Assembly (NCBI GenBank): GCA_027295645.1
Contig: JAPUKM010000220.1
Coordinates: forward strand, 1 to 14,464
Reading direction: 5' to 3'
Length of the DNA: 14,464 bases
Source of the DNA: Chloroflexota bacterium
GTDB taxonomy: Bacteria; Chloroflexota; Dehalococcoidia; Lucifugimonadales; JAPUKM01
Part shown: piece after piece, positions 1-5,433 of the stretch
Layout of the letters: each line of letters starts with the position of its first letter
How positions within the stretch are numbered: the first letter of the stretch is position 1
Notes under the pieces: generated by a model
The model's input: the letters and a program-made list of their open reading frames with translations, nothing else
What the model was told of the DNA's origin: nothing
The model's database searches: none
Program-made: the position numbers and the translations under genes

Positions 1-28
1 ACGTAAGCTGGCGTTGGTTGCAGCGTAG

Positions 29-232
29 GGCTGGATCGTTGCCATCAGGCCGAAACCGCCCTTCATGCCAGTCTTCCTCACAGCTTCAACCACGGAAGAG
101 TCCTGGGTGGAATTAACGCATGAGCCCCTGGGCGTGGGCCCGGAGGCTCATGTTGACTCGTGTTCCTGGTGGAGACGGGGGGGAGTGGAACTACACCTGA
201 AACGCAAGCTCCCTGTCCTGGTCGCGGCGTAA
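29..232 (+). pseudogene. Serine recombinase C-terminal remnant 1 (through the att-like site)
   Basis: A short reading frame opens after the TAG at 26-28 and ends at TAA 230-232. Its first part reads IVAIRPKPPFMPVF, typical of the extreme C-terminus of large serine recombinases found beside ssrA, and it is almost the same as residues encoded by remnant 2. No resolvase catalytic domain or recombinase domain is present, so it cannot be functional. The frame runs through a hairpin (121-150) and a copy of the tmRNA 3' tip (168-186) and ends in ...KRKLPVLVAA. Just before it, at 2-28, a matching tail RKLALVAA plus stop is visible, which looks like the left end of a similar element joined directly to this recombinase end. 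The recombinase assignment rests on recalled family sequence; remnant status is clear from length. Confidence 0.6.
33..186 (+). repeat. Direct repeat copy A: recombinase tail, hairpin and tmRNA 3' tip (att-like)
   Basis: This 154-bp segment aligns without gaps to 410-563, with about 19 mismatches by hand count. The last 32 bp (155-186) are identical to 532-563 and include the terminal 20 nt of the tmRNA gene (TGGTGGAGAC then a G run). Identity stops abruptly inside the T-arm: copy A continues GGAACTACAC whereas ssrA continues CGAACCCCCC. An abrupt break inside a conserved RNA gene arm is the signature of a crossover site. The repeat also carries a 30-nt hairpin at 121-150 with arms TGAGCC/GGCTCA. 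It is best read as a junction left by site-specific integration at ssrA. Confidence 0.75.
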
Positions 233-409
233 GGGCGGTCGACGATGAGATGGAGTCCCTGGTCGTCCCGGAGGCCTCTGCCGCAGAGGAGGCGGGATAT
301 CTGCTCGAACGGCTACCGGAGCTATGGCGTGAGGCGACACTCGAAGAGCGGCGCAGGCTCCTATTGACGATGCTGGAAGCGGTCTATGTGGACGCAAGGG
401 ACGAGCGTC

Positions 410-563
410 GGATCGTTGCCATCAGGCCGAAACCACCTTTCATGCCGGTCTTCATGACGGCCTCGACAAGCGAAGAGTCTTGGATGGAATTAACGCATGA
501 GCCCCCGGGCGTGGCCCCGGAGGCTCACACCGACTCGTGTTCCTGGTGGAGACGGGGGGGAGT
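410..563 (+). repeat. Direct repeat copy B: att-like junction containing the true tmRNA 3' end
   Basis: This is the second copy of the 154-bp repeat, offset 377 bp from copy A with no indels. Its right end is the real 3' end of ssrA (544-563), so the integration event that created it regenerated an intact tmRNA. The 377-bp period between the copies is all that is left of the element once bounded by them: a left-end stub at 187-240 and the recombinase tail at 241-409. Confidence 0.75.
498..527 (-). terminator. Hairpin downstream of ssrA
   Basis: On the minus strand the sequence can form a stem of about 12 bp: TGAGCCTCCGGG pairs with CCCGGGGGCTCA around a 6-nt loop, allowing one G-T pair. It begins 17 nt past the tmRNA CCA end. 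The bases after it (TGCGTTAATTCC) lack a clean T run, so it may act as a weak terminator or processing barrier. Its copy in repeat A (121-150) keeps the stem with one mismatch. The hairpin also lies inside the recombinase reading frame, so it moves with the element. Confidence 0.45.
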
Positions 564-898
564 CGAACCCCCCGTCCAAAAGACACCCCAATGAAATGTA
601 CTACAGGCTTATCCGGCGCTTTATTTCTCGCCGTTTCACCGTTCCGCCGGCGAAATAGTGATCCGGCCAGCCGATAGCTCTTTGGTCGCCATCATCGGCG
701 TCAGGGCGGACCGCACTCCGATTACGTGGCGCCTGTTCCCCGTCCTCGGAGCGAGACGAGGGCAGACGTAGTCGCCCTTAAGCGGCTAGTGCGAGTTGTG
801 GCTCGCCAGTTACATTCTTGCCGCCTGTTTTACGAGGCGAGACGGCACCTCGGCCTGCAATTTCACAGGGACACCCTCTGTCGAATCCGCGCGTCCCC
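544..898 (-). ncRNA. ssrA: Transfer-messenger RNA (tmRNA, ssrA)
   Basis: The 355-nt gene has both halves of the tRNA-like domain. The 5' end GGGGACG pairs with CGTCTCC before the encoded ACCA to give a 7-bp acceptor stem with one G-U pair. The 3' T-arm is a G run, TTCGA, then a C run, and the 5' part has the conserved GCGGATTCGAC. The internal reading frame on the minus strand ends ...CTCGCACTAGCCGCT TAA (stop at 778-780), encoding a tag ending LALAA, the classic degradation tail. Read from GGC at 823-825 the tag would be GGKNVTGEPQLALAA; the exact resume codon is inferred. tmRNA rescues stalled ribosomes with SmpB, whose gene is about 1 kb upstream. The 3' end is duplicated as an integration site. 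Confidence 0.95.
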
Positions 899-909
899 AT
901 ACCAACTCA

Positions 910-915
910 ATTATA
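910..915 (-). promoter_or_regulatory. -10 box for ssrA
   Basis: A perfect TATAAT lies on the minus strand 11 nt before the first base of the tmRNA, which fits transcription starting a few nucleotides before the mature 5' end. I see no good -35 at the expected distance. A precursor trimmed by RNase P would fit tmRNA maturation. Confidence 0.55.
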
Positions 916-945
916 GCAGATGAATCTCCCGCATTTTGGAAGGGC

Positions 946-973
946 AGGGGAGTAAGGCATACCCCACTCCCCT
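946..973 (-). terminator. Possible terminator hairpin between the membrane protein gene and ssrA
   Basis: AGGGGAGT (946-953) and ACTCCCCT (966-973) form a perfect 8-bp stem with a 12-nt loop. It sits about 60 nt downstream of the membrane-protein stop and upstream of the ssrA -10 box, a sensible place to end transcription of that gene. There is no U-run on either side, so the call is weak. Confidence 0.35.
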
Positions 974-1034
974 AATTCTCTCCGCATCGGAGGTGCACTT
1001 CAAGCAGGCCCTGTGGCCCTGAGGGTGCTGGCGC

Positions 1035-1748
1035 TTACATGGCCTTCATCTCTCTGCGGGTAATCCAGATCCCCAGTACCAGGATCCATAGGGTGGTCAA
1101 TCCAGCGAGGATCATAAACGTGGTGTCGACGGTTTGGGTCAGTCCGTCGAAGGCCAGAGGGATGCCGACGGCTGGAATCGTCACGACGCCCAGAATGATG
1201 GCGATCCATCCCAGCCACTTGGGATAAAGGGTGTTCAGGCTCAATGCGATGCCGAGCAGTATGATGGCGGTCCAATTAGCGAAGACAGCCATTGCGAAAA
1301 AGGAGGTGCCGGCCGTGTAAAGGGCCGCGCCGACGGTAAACGGTATGGCCGCTGCTGCCTGTTCACCCGCTGCCAATGTTTCCAGCCAATCTGCCGCTGC
1401 ACCAGCTTGTCCAAGCGTGATGGCGAAGCTGGCGGTCCATGTTGCCGCCGCTACAATGAAGACGTAGAACCCCAAGCGTGCCCACGGCGCAGCCGCCCCG
1501 GTGGAGATTGAGCGGTATATACCTGCTATTCCTGCCAGGATCAGCCAGATACCTAGGGCAATACCCACACTAGCGATCTGGGCTAACGTGTCGTTGTCGC
1601 CCAGCTTGGTCAACACGCTTTGCACATTGTCCGGATCGCTGACACGGGGAAAGATTGCGTTGAATACCCCCGTCAGAATAGCGCCAACGATAAGCGAAAC
1701 GCCTGCAATTTTCTGAAGCACATCTCCCTTGTAGGTCTCGTCTGCCAT
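1035..1748 (-). CDS. Seven-helix integral membrane protein of unknown function
   Basis: The 237-residue product is almost entirely hydrophobic. Visible membrane segments are near residues 14-33, 57-78, 91-112, 132-155, 158-175, 178-200 and 210-230, with a short charged N-terminus (MADETYKGD) and a basic C-terminal end (ITRREMKAM). There is no signal peptide, enzyme motif or metal-binding pattern. It resembles small DUF4386-like membrane proteins only in general layout, so no family is claimed. The ATG at 1748 is supported by AAGGAGG 5 nt upstream. It lies between smpB and ssrA but has its own AT-rich upstream region with inverted TAGGTG elements, so it is probably transcribed separately and may be regulated. 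Confidence 0.75.
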   Translation of the reverse strand: MADETYKGDVLQKIAGVSLIVGAILTGVFNAIFPRVSDPDNVQSVLTKLGDNDTLAQIASVGIALGIWLILAGIAGIYRSISTGAAAPWARLGFYVFIVAAATWTASFAITLGQAGAAADWLETLAAGEQAAAAIPFTVGAALYTAGTSFFAMAVFANWTAIILLGIALSLNTLYPKWLGWIAIILGVVTIPAVGIPLAFDGLTQTVDTTFMILAGLTTLWILVLGIWITRREMKAM

Positions 1749-1771
1749 GATGCCTCCTTGTTTGTCACCAT

Positions 1772-1817
1772 TAGGTGCAAAATATTATAAATTGCCGATA
1801 TTATACACCTATGTCAA
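1772..1817 (-). promoter_or_regulatory. AT-rich promoter region with inverted TAGGTG elements
   Basis: Upstream of the membrane-protein gene, TAGGTG (1772-1777) and CACCTA (1806-1811) form an inverted pair flanking a 28-bp AT-rich core. The core contains two TATAAT boxes on the minus strand (1784-1789 and 1800-1805). TTGACA lies at 1812-1817 on the minus strand, but its spacing to the boxes is 22 or 6 bp, not 17, so it is not a standard sigma-70 pair with either. The symmetry suggests a repressor or activator site over the promoter; no regulator is identifiable. Confidence 0.35.
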
Positions 1818-1907
1818 GAACGTGGAGAGAACACGCCAAAGACAGCACCCAGTGTTGAGAGAGACGTTGTAGCAGGAAGTTATACGGACAGGTATCGCAA
1901 AACGGAG

Positions 1908-2372
1908 TTACCTACGCCGACGGATGGCCCGTTCCATTTCCCGATCAGCATCCCGTTGGGCGATGACCTTCCGCTTGTCGTACTGCCTTCGTCCCCGTGC
2001 CAGGCCCAGCTCCACCTTGGCCACATGGCCCCTGATATAGAGTCGTAATGGCACAATGGTCAGCCCTTTTTGACCTACGCCCGCAGCCAGTCCAGCAATC
2101 TGGTCTTTATGGAGGAGGAGCTTGCGAGGACGCAGGGGGTCATGGTTGTAGATACCTCCCTGGGAGTAGGGGGCGATATGGGCATTGACCAGCCACAACT
2201 CACCGCCATCAGGCCGGGCATATGCGTCCCGAAGGTTGGTCCTTCCAGCGCGGATAGATTTGATCTCGGTTCCGGTCAGGGCAAGGCCGGCCTCCACCCG
2301 CTCCAGGATTTCGTAATCGTGCAGCGCCTTGCGGTTAACGGAGATTACCCTGGCGGGCCCATTGTTGGGCAT
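1908..2372 (-). CDS. smpB: SsrA-binding protein SmpB
   Basis: The 154-residue protein has normal SmpB length and hallmarks: NRKALHDYEI near residue 13, the GTEIKSIRAGRTNLRDAYA block at about 34-52, LVNAHIAPYSQGG, HDPLRPRKLLLH, and a basic tail ending AIRRRR. SmpB binds the tRNA-like domain of tmRNA and brings it to stalled ribosomes, where the basic C-terminal tail occupies the empty mRNA channel. The gene starts 29 nt after the ctp stop, so it is probably cotranscribed with ctp. The Shine-Dalgarno is weak (GGTAGG). Its RNA partner ssrA is on the same strand about 1 kb downstream, separated only by one membrane-protein gene. Confidence 0.96.
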   Translation of the reverse strand: MPNNGPARVISVNRKALHDYEILERVEAGLALTGTEIKSIRAGRTNLRDAYARPDGGELWLVNAHIAPYSQGGIYNHDPLRPRKLLLHKDQIAGLAAGVGQKGLTIVPLRLYIRGHVAKVELGLARGRRQYDKRKVIAQRDADREMERAIRRRR

Positions 2373-2401
2373 AGTCTGGCCTACCAGCTTGCAACGATGC
2401 C

Positions 2402-3826
2402 TCAGCCCACCAGGGCGGGTTCGAGAATTTTATCCTGAAGTGTCTGCCTGGCCACCATGAGTTGGACGTCAAGAGCGGAGCCCAGGCCAATGCGGGGGTC
2501 CAAGGGGACGAAGATATCCGGCATCAACCCCTGGCCCTCTATGAGTTCGCCATTGGGCGTATACCAGAGCGCGTAGGTGAGATTTATGGCAGAGCCATCG
2601 CTCAATTTCCGCACAATGTTGACGCTGCCCTTGCCGAAGGTGGGGGAACCCACCAGATCGGCGCGGCCATGGTCGCGAAGGGCACCCGCGAGCACCTCGG
2701 CGGCACTGGCGCTGAAGCCGTTCACGATCGCGACCATGGGAATATCCAGAGCGGTTCCGCCCGGTTCGACGTGCGACTCAGTACGTTCTCCTTCGTTGTT
2801 CTCCTGGTAGAGCACCAGCCCACCATCCAGAAACTGGCTCGCCACGCTGACCGTCGCCTTCAGGAGACCCCCAGGGTTGGACCGAAGGTCCATGACCAGA
2901 CCCAGTGCATTCTCAGAGGTGATCTCCCGTAATGCATTCTCCAACTCTTCAACGGTCTCCTCCAGAAACTCGTGGATTCGGAGGTACGCCACCCGCTCCG
3001 GCAAGAGCTCCCACGTTACAGTTGGCAAGTTGATGCGCCCCCGCGTTAATGTAATGACCTCCAGTTCGTCCTGATTCGGATGAGCCACGAGAAGGTCGAT
3101 CGATGTGCCTTCGGCACCACGGACCCTGAGCACCGCCTCAGCTAGGCTGAAGCCCTCAATGGATTCACCGTCCACTGCCAGGATCACGTCACCGGTCGAT
3201 AGGCCCGCCCTGTCGGCTGGCGTATCGGCGATGGGGGCCACGATGGTGAGGCGGCCTTCGATCAGGTTGACGCGAGCTCCGATACCTTCGAAAGCCGACG
3301 AATAGTCATCGGTCTGAAGAGTGTAGGCCTCAGGCGACAGGCAGAACGTATACCGACCTCCCAGTGCTTCCACCATGCCACAGATGGCGGCGGCGCTGAG
3401 CACCTTGGCATCCAGGTTGTCCTCGCCTCCATACTCCTCAGCAAGGATATCCCATACCTGCCATACAGCGCCGAGGTCAGGTGCGTCCAACTGGTACTGG
3501 TCTGGCGTGGCCAGATCTGGACCGCGTCCCAAGGCCTCTAGCATTCCCCGGATAGCACCCTCGCTCAACGTGCTCTGGACCAATCCGGCCCTGTCGACGT
3601 AGTTCTCGGAGAGGACAGTCCACGCCTCCCAGACTGTTTCCAATTGGTCTGGAACCGCTGATGGCGTTCTATTGCCTTGCAGACGCTCGCTCAAACCACA
3701 GCCGGAGGTAGCAAGCAACAGAAGCGTTGCAAAAACGCCAATCGCAGTGAGTCGCCTAGAGGAAGATCTGAGCAAGAAGAAAGCTCCTGACTTGTCCAGC
3801 CTATTCATTCTAGCACAACGACCCAT
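2402..3826 (-). CDS. C-terminal processing (S41) peptidase, lipoprotein, with duplicated N-terminal module
   Basis: The 474-residue protein starts with a positively charged leader and hydrophobic stretch ending LLLLATSGC, a lipobox-like site with Cys43, so it is probably an exported lipoprotein. Residues 179-262 form a PDZ domain (FEGIGARV...TPADRAGLSTGDVILAVDG). The S41 catalytic domain has DLRSNPGG at 313-320, the nucleophile motif NGFSASAAE at 369-377 and the general-base Lys399 in FGKGS. CTPs cleave periplasmic or extracytoplasmic proteins near their C-termini. Unusually, the helical segment before the PDZ occurs twice: residues 63-118 and 119-175 align (VWEAWTVLSENY with VWQVWDILAEEY, AIRGMLEALG with AICGMVEALG). 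A second in-frame ATG at codon 7 is an alternative start. It precedes smpB by 29 nt. Confidence 0.93.
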   Translation of the reverse strand: MGRCARMNRLDKSGAFFLLRSSSRRLTAIGVFATLLLLATSGCGLSERLQGNRTPSAVPDQLETVWEAWTVLSENYVDRAGLVQSTLSEGAIRGMLEALGRGPDLATPDQYQLDAPDLGAVWQVWDILAEEYGGEDNLDAKVLSAAAICGMVEALGGRYTFCLSPEAYTLQTDDYSSAFEGIGARVNLIEGRLTIVAPIADTPADRAGLSTGDVILAVDGESIEGFSLAEAVLRVRGAEGTSIDLLVAHPNQDELEVITLTRGRINLPTVTWELLPERVAYLRIHEFLEETVEELENALREITSENALGLVMDLRSNPGGLLKATVSVASQFLDGGLVLYQENNEGERTESHVEPGGTALDIPMVAIVNGFSASAAEVLAGALRDHGRADLVGSPTFGKGSVNIVRKLSDGSAINLTYALWYTPNGELIEGQGLMPDIFVPLDPRIGLGSALDVQLMVARQTLQDKILEPALVG

Positions 3827-3827
3827 A

Positions 3828-3843
3828 GGTGACTCACATCACC
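3828..3843. promoter_or_regulatory. Palindromic operator candidate GGTGA-N6-TCACC
   Basis: GGTGA (3828-3832) and TCACC (3839-3843) form a perfect inverted repeat with a 6-bp spacer, the geometry of CRP/FNR-family sites (TGTGA-N6-TCACA). It lies 1 bp upstream of the ctp start codon and 20 bp upstream of the -35 of the divergent plus-strand promoter, so a bound protein could affect either direction. The regulator is unknown. Confidence 0.35.
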
Positions 3844-3862
3844 GACTAGCTGAGCATATCCG

Positions 3863-3891
3863 TTGACACCCTGTAGAGCCCGTTATATGAT
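3863..3891 (+). promoter_or_regulatory. Consensus sigma-70 promoter of the small transcription unit
   Basis: TTGACA at 3863-3868 is followed by exactly 17 bp and TATGAT at 3886-3891. Start of transcription is expected near 3898. The same TTGACA-N17-TATGAT arrangement occurs before the flavin oxidoreductase gene at 10515. It drives the 51-codon ORF and possibly gltA by read-through. Confidence 0.8.
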
Positions 3892-3911
3892 TCGAGTAGG
3901 GGGATCAACGC

Positions 3912-4067
3912 ATGAATTGGATGAGAGGCGCTCTAAGTGATCCCAAGATACAGAGGATATCTGTGCCTCAGATAGGCGCCGATGGCGAAGCATATTTCCA
4001 CGCTTCCACGTATCCAGTCCTGCCGCTGAGAGCGGCCATGCTTAGTCGCCTAAGAAGTGCTCTTTAG
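3912..4067 (+). CDS. Small ORF (51 codons) in its own promoter-terminator unit; small protein or small RNA
   Basis: ATG at 3912 has a fitting Shine-Dalgarno (AGGGGGA, 7 nt spacing) and opens about 14 nt after the predicted transcription start. The frame encodes 51 residues beginning MNWMRGALSDPKIQRISV and ending LSRLRSAL, with no transmembrane segment, Cys pair or motif I recognise. The TAG stop at 4065-4067 shares its last base with the stem of a strong intrinsic terminator. Promoter, ribosome site, ORF and terminator all fit together within about 230 bp, which argues against a random ORF. Alternatives are a non-coding RNA of about 200 nt or a leader peptide or attenuator for gltA, which begins 71 nt later. 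Function unknown. Confidence 0.5.
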   Translation: MNWMRGALSDPKIQRISVPQIGADGEAYFHASTYPVLPLRAAMLSRLRSAL

Positions 4068-4096
4068 GGCTCGGTAGAAACGCACCGAGCCCTTTT
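4067..4096 (+). terminator. Intrinsic terminator upstream of gltA
   Basis: GGGCTCGGT (4067-4075) pairs perfectly with ACCGAGCCC (4084-4092) around the 8-nt loop AGAAACGC, followed by TTTT. It is the cleanest intrinsic terminator in the window and works in the plus direction only. It closes the small-ORF unit 42 nt before the gltA start codon, so gltA expression needs read-through, anti-termination or a promoter inside the short unit. Confidence 0.85.
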
Positions 4097-4102
4097 CAAT
4101 TC

Positions 4103-4120
4103 CAGCAGCTGAAGCTGTTG
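4103..4120 (+). promoter_or_regulatory. Hairpin just before the gltA ribosome site
   Basis: CAGCAGC (4103-4109) can pair with GCTGTTG (4114-4120) around a TGAA tetraloop, with one G-U pair. It ends 2 nt before the gltA Shine-Dalgarno AGGGGGAG (4123-4130). It could protect the 5' end or tune initiation. Seen in the sequence only; role inferred. Confidence 0.3.
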
Positions 4121-4138
4121 CGCAGGGGGAGATCCCGC

Positions 4139-5281
4139 ATGCAGAAGACGGAACAGATAGAGATTCGGAGAGGCCTGAAGGATGTGTACCTGGACACCAC
4201 GGAGGCCAGCTTCATCGATGGCGAGATTGGCAAGCTGCTGTACCGGGGCTACAGCATCCATGACCTGGCGGAACAGTCCACGTTTGAAGAGGTGAGCTAC
4301 CTGCTGCTGTACGGTAGATTGCCCACCCGAGCGGAACTTGAGGCTTTCGATGCAGGCCTCCGGGCCGAGCGAGCCATCCCCAAAGAGGTGGTGGATATCA
4401 TCGATATGGTGAAGGCGTCACACCCCATGGATGTGCTACGTACCGGGGTATCCGCCCTTTCCGCCTTTGACCCCGAGGTGCGGGACAACTCCATAGAGGC
4501 CACCATCCGCAAAGGGCTGCGGCTCACCGCTAAGGCGCCCACCATTGTTGCGACGCATGAACGCCTGCGGAAGGGCCAACGGCCGGTGGAGCCCAACCTA
4601 AACCTGAACCACGCAGGCAACTTCCTCTCCATGCTCTTTGATAAAGAGCCCTCTGAGGAGGAGGCCTACATCATGGACGTGGACTTCATTCTGCATGCCG
4701 AGCATGGGGCCAACGCCTCCGCCTTTGCCGCCCGGGTCACCGCGTCCACGCAGAGCGACCTCCACTCCGCGGTGGTGACGGGGATCGCCACCCTGAAGGG
4801 GCCCGCCCACGGGGGAGCGGCGGAGGACGTGATGAAGATGGCGGAGGAGATTGCCACGCCGGAGAACGCCGAATCCTACACCAGACAGCTCCTGGAGAGT
4901 GGCGGTCGGGTCATGGGCTTTGGTCACCGGGTGTACAAGGCCGAGGACCCAAGGGCACGGCACCTGCGGGCCCGCTCCAAGGACCTGGGGGAGAAGAAGG
5001 GCGAGCCGAAGTGGTTCCAGATCCTGAGCACCCTGTACGACGTGATGAGCCCGTACCAGGCCAAGGGCATCTACGTCAACGTGGACTTCTACGCGGGGTC
5101 CATCTACCAACTGATGGGCATCCCGGACGATCTGTTCATCTCTCTCTTTGCACTCGGCAGGATTCCCGGCTGGACTCTCCAGGTGGTGGAGCAGTTCTCC
5201 AACAACATCCTCATCCGGCCGCTGGTGCAGTACACCGGCCCCATGGACCTGGAGTACGTGCCCATCGAAAAGCGAGGGTAG
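4139..5281 (+). CDS. gltA: Citrate synthase
   Basis: The 380-residue protein condenses oxaloacetate and acetyl-CoA to citrate, the entry step of the TCA cycle. Catalytic residues are present: His224 in GPAHGGA, His263 in GFGHRVY and Asp316 in NVDFYAG. Length fits the short, Gram-positive/archaeal-type enzymes. The frame is open back to a TTG at 4118, but ATG 4139 has AGGGGGAG at the right distance and begins the typical MQKTEQIEIRRGLKDVYLD, so I use it. A 2-methylcitrate synthase cannot be excluded because the families are close, but no prp genes are nearby. It is preceded by a short transcription unit with a strong terminator and converges with hflX. Confidence 0.94.
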   Translation: MQKTEQIEIRRGLKDVYLDTTEASFIDGEIGKLLYRGYSIHDLAEQSTFEEVSYLLLYGRLPTRAELEAFDAGLRAERAIPKEVVDIIDMVKASHPMDVLRTGVSALSAFDPEVRDNSIEATIRKGLRLTAKAPTIVATHERLRKGQRPVEPNLNLNHAGNFLSMLFDKEPSEEEAYIMDVDFILHAEHGANASAFAARVTASTQSDLHSAVVTGIATLKGPAHGGAAEDVMKMAEEIATPENAESYTRQLLESGGRVMGFGHRVYKAEDPRARHLRARSKDLGEKKGEPKWFQILSTLYDVMSPYQAKGIYVNVDFYAGSIYQLMGIPDDLFISLFALGRIPGWTLQVVEQFSNNILIRPLVQYTGPMDLEYVPIEKRG

Positions 5282-5328
5282 ACGAGCCCTTCGGTGGCCG
5301 ATGGAGCAGAGGAGAGGACGCCAATACA

Positions 5329-5370
5329 TTATGTAAAGTACCCCGTTTTATATACGGGTACTCGACATAA
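5329..5370. terminator. Long palindrome between convergent gltA and hflX
   Basis: Arms TTATGTaaAGTACCC (5329-5343) and GGGTACTcgACATAA (5356-5370) match as inverted repeats with only two central mismatched positions (lower case), around a 12-nt AT-rich loop. It lies 47 bp past the gltA stop and 64 bp past the hflX stop. The position suits a bidirectional terminator, though U runs are missing. A protein-binding palindrome is an alternative. Confidence 0.55.
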
Positions 5371-5433
5371 CATTTATAGGGCGAACCACTTCCTTGCTGT
5401 ACCGGGCTCCCCTATCCCACGTCATTGAGCCAC

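Larger units (their letters stand above)
241..594 (+). pseudogene. Serine recombinase C-terminal remnant 2, reading into antisense ssrA
   Basis: In frame from about 241 the protein reads YLLERLPELW, then LEERRRLLLTMLEAVYVD, then RRIVAIRPKPPFMPVF. This is the coiled-coil and C-terminal tail of a large serine recombinase. Only about 70 recombinase residues remain and the catalytic N-terminus is missing. The open frame extends upstream to 160, but residues before about 241 come from the att-like repeat and flank, not from a recombinase. Downstream the frame crosses the hairpin and att core and enters the antisense strand of the tmRNA gene, ending at TGA 592-594 (...WWRRGGVEPPVQKTPQ). Large serine recombinases next to ssrA mobilise islands in Dehalococcoides; here the island body is gone. 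A functional protein is very unlikely. Confidence 0.7.

Noticed and set aside
160..240. N-terminal extension of recombinase remnant 2 from ATG 160
   Set aside because: These codons derive from the att-like repeat and the element stub read in another frame; recombinase similarity begins only after about 241.
726..923. 65-codon plus-strand frame over ssrA
   Set aside because: It is antisense to a complete tmRNA gene and has no homology that I recognise.
1820..1907. Hidden small gene or RNA between smpB and the membrane protein
   Set aside because: No open frame with a ribosome site, stable hairpin or conserved RNA motif was found.
4598..5329. 243-codon open frame on the minus strand opposite gltA
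   Set aside because: Antisense shadow of citrate synthase with His/Leu/Arg-biased composition and no motif.
5320..5385. dif/Xer-type recombination site in the gltA-hflX palindrome
   Set aside because: TTATGT resembles a Xer arm, but no partner arm exists at a 6-bp spacing, so the dif structure is absent.
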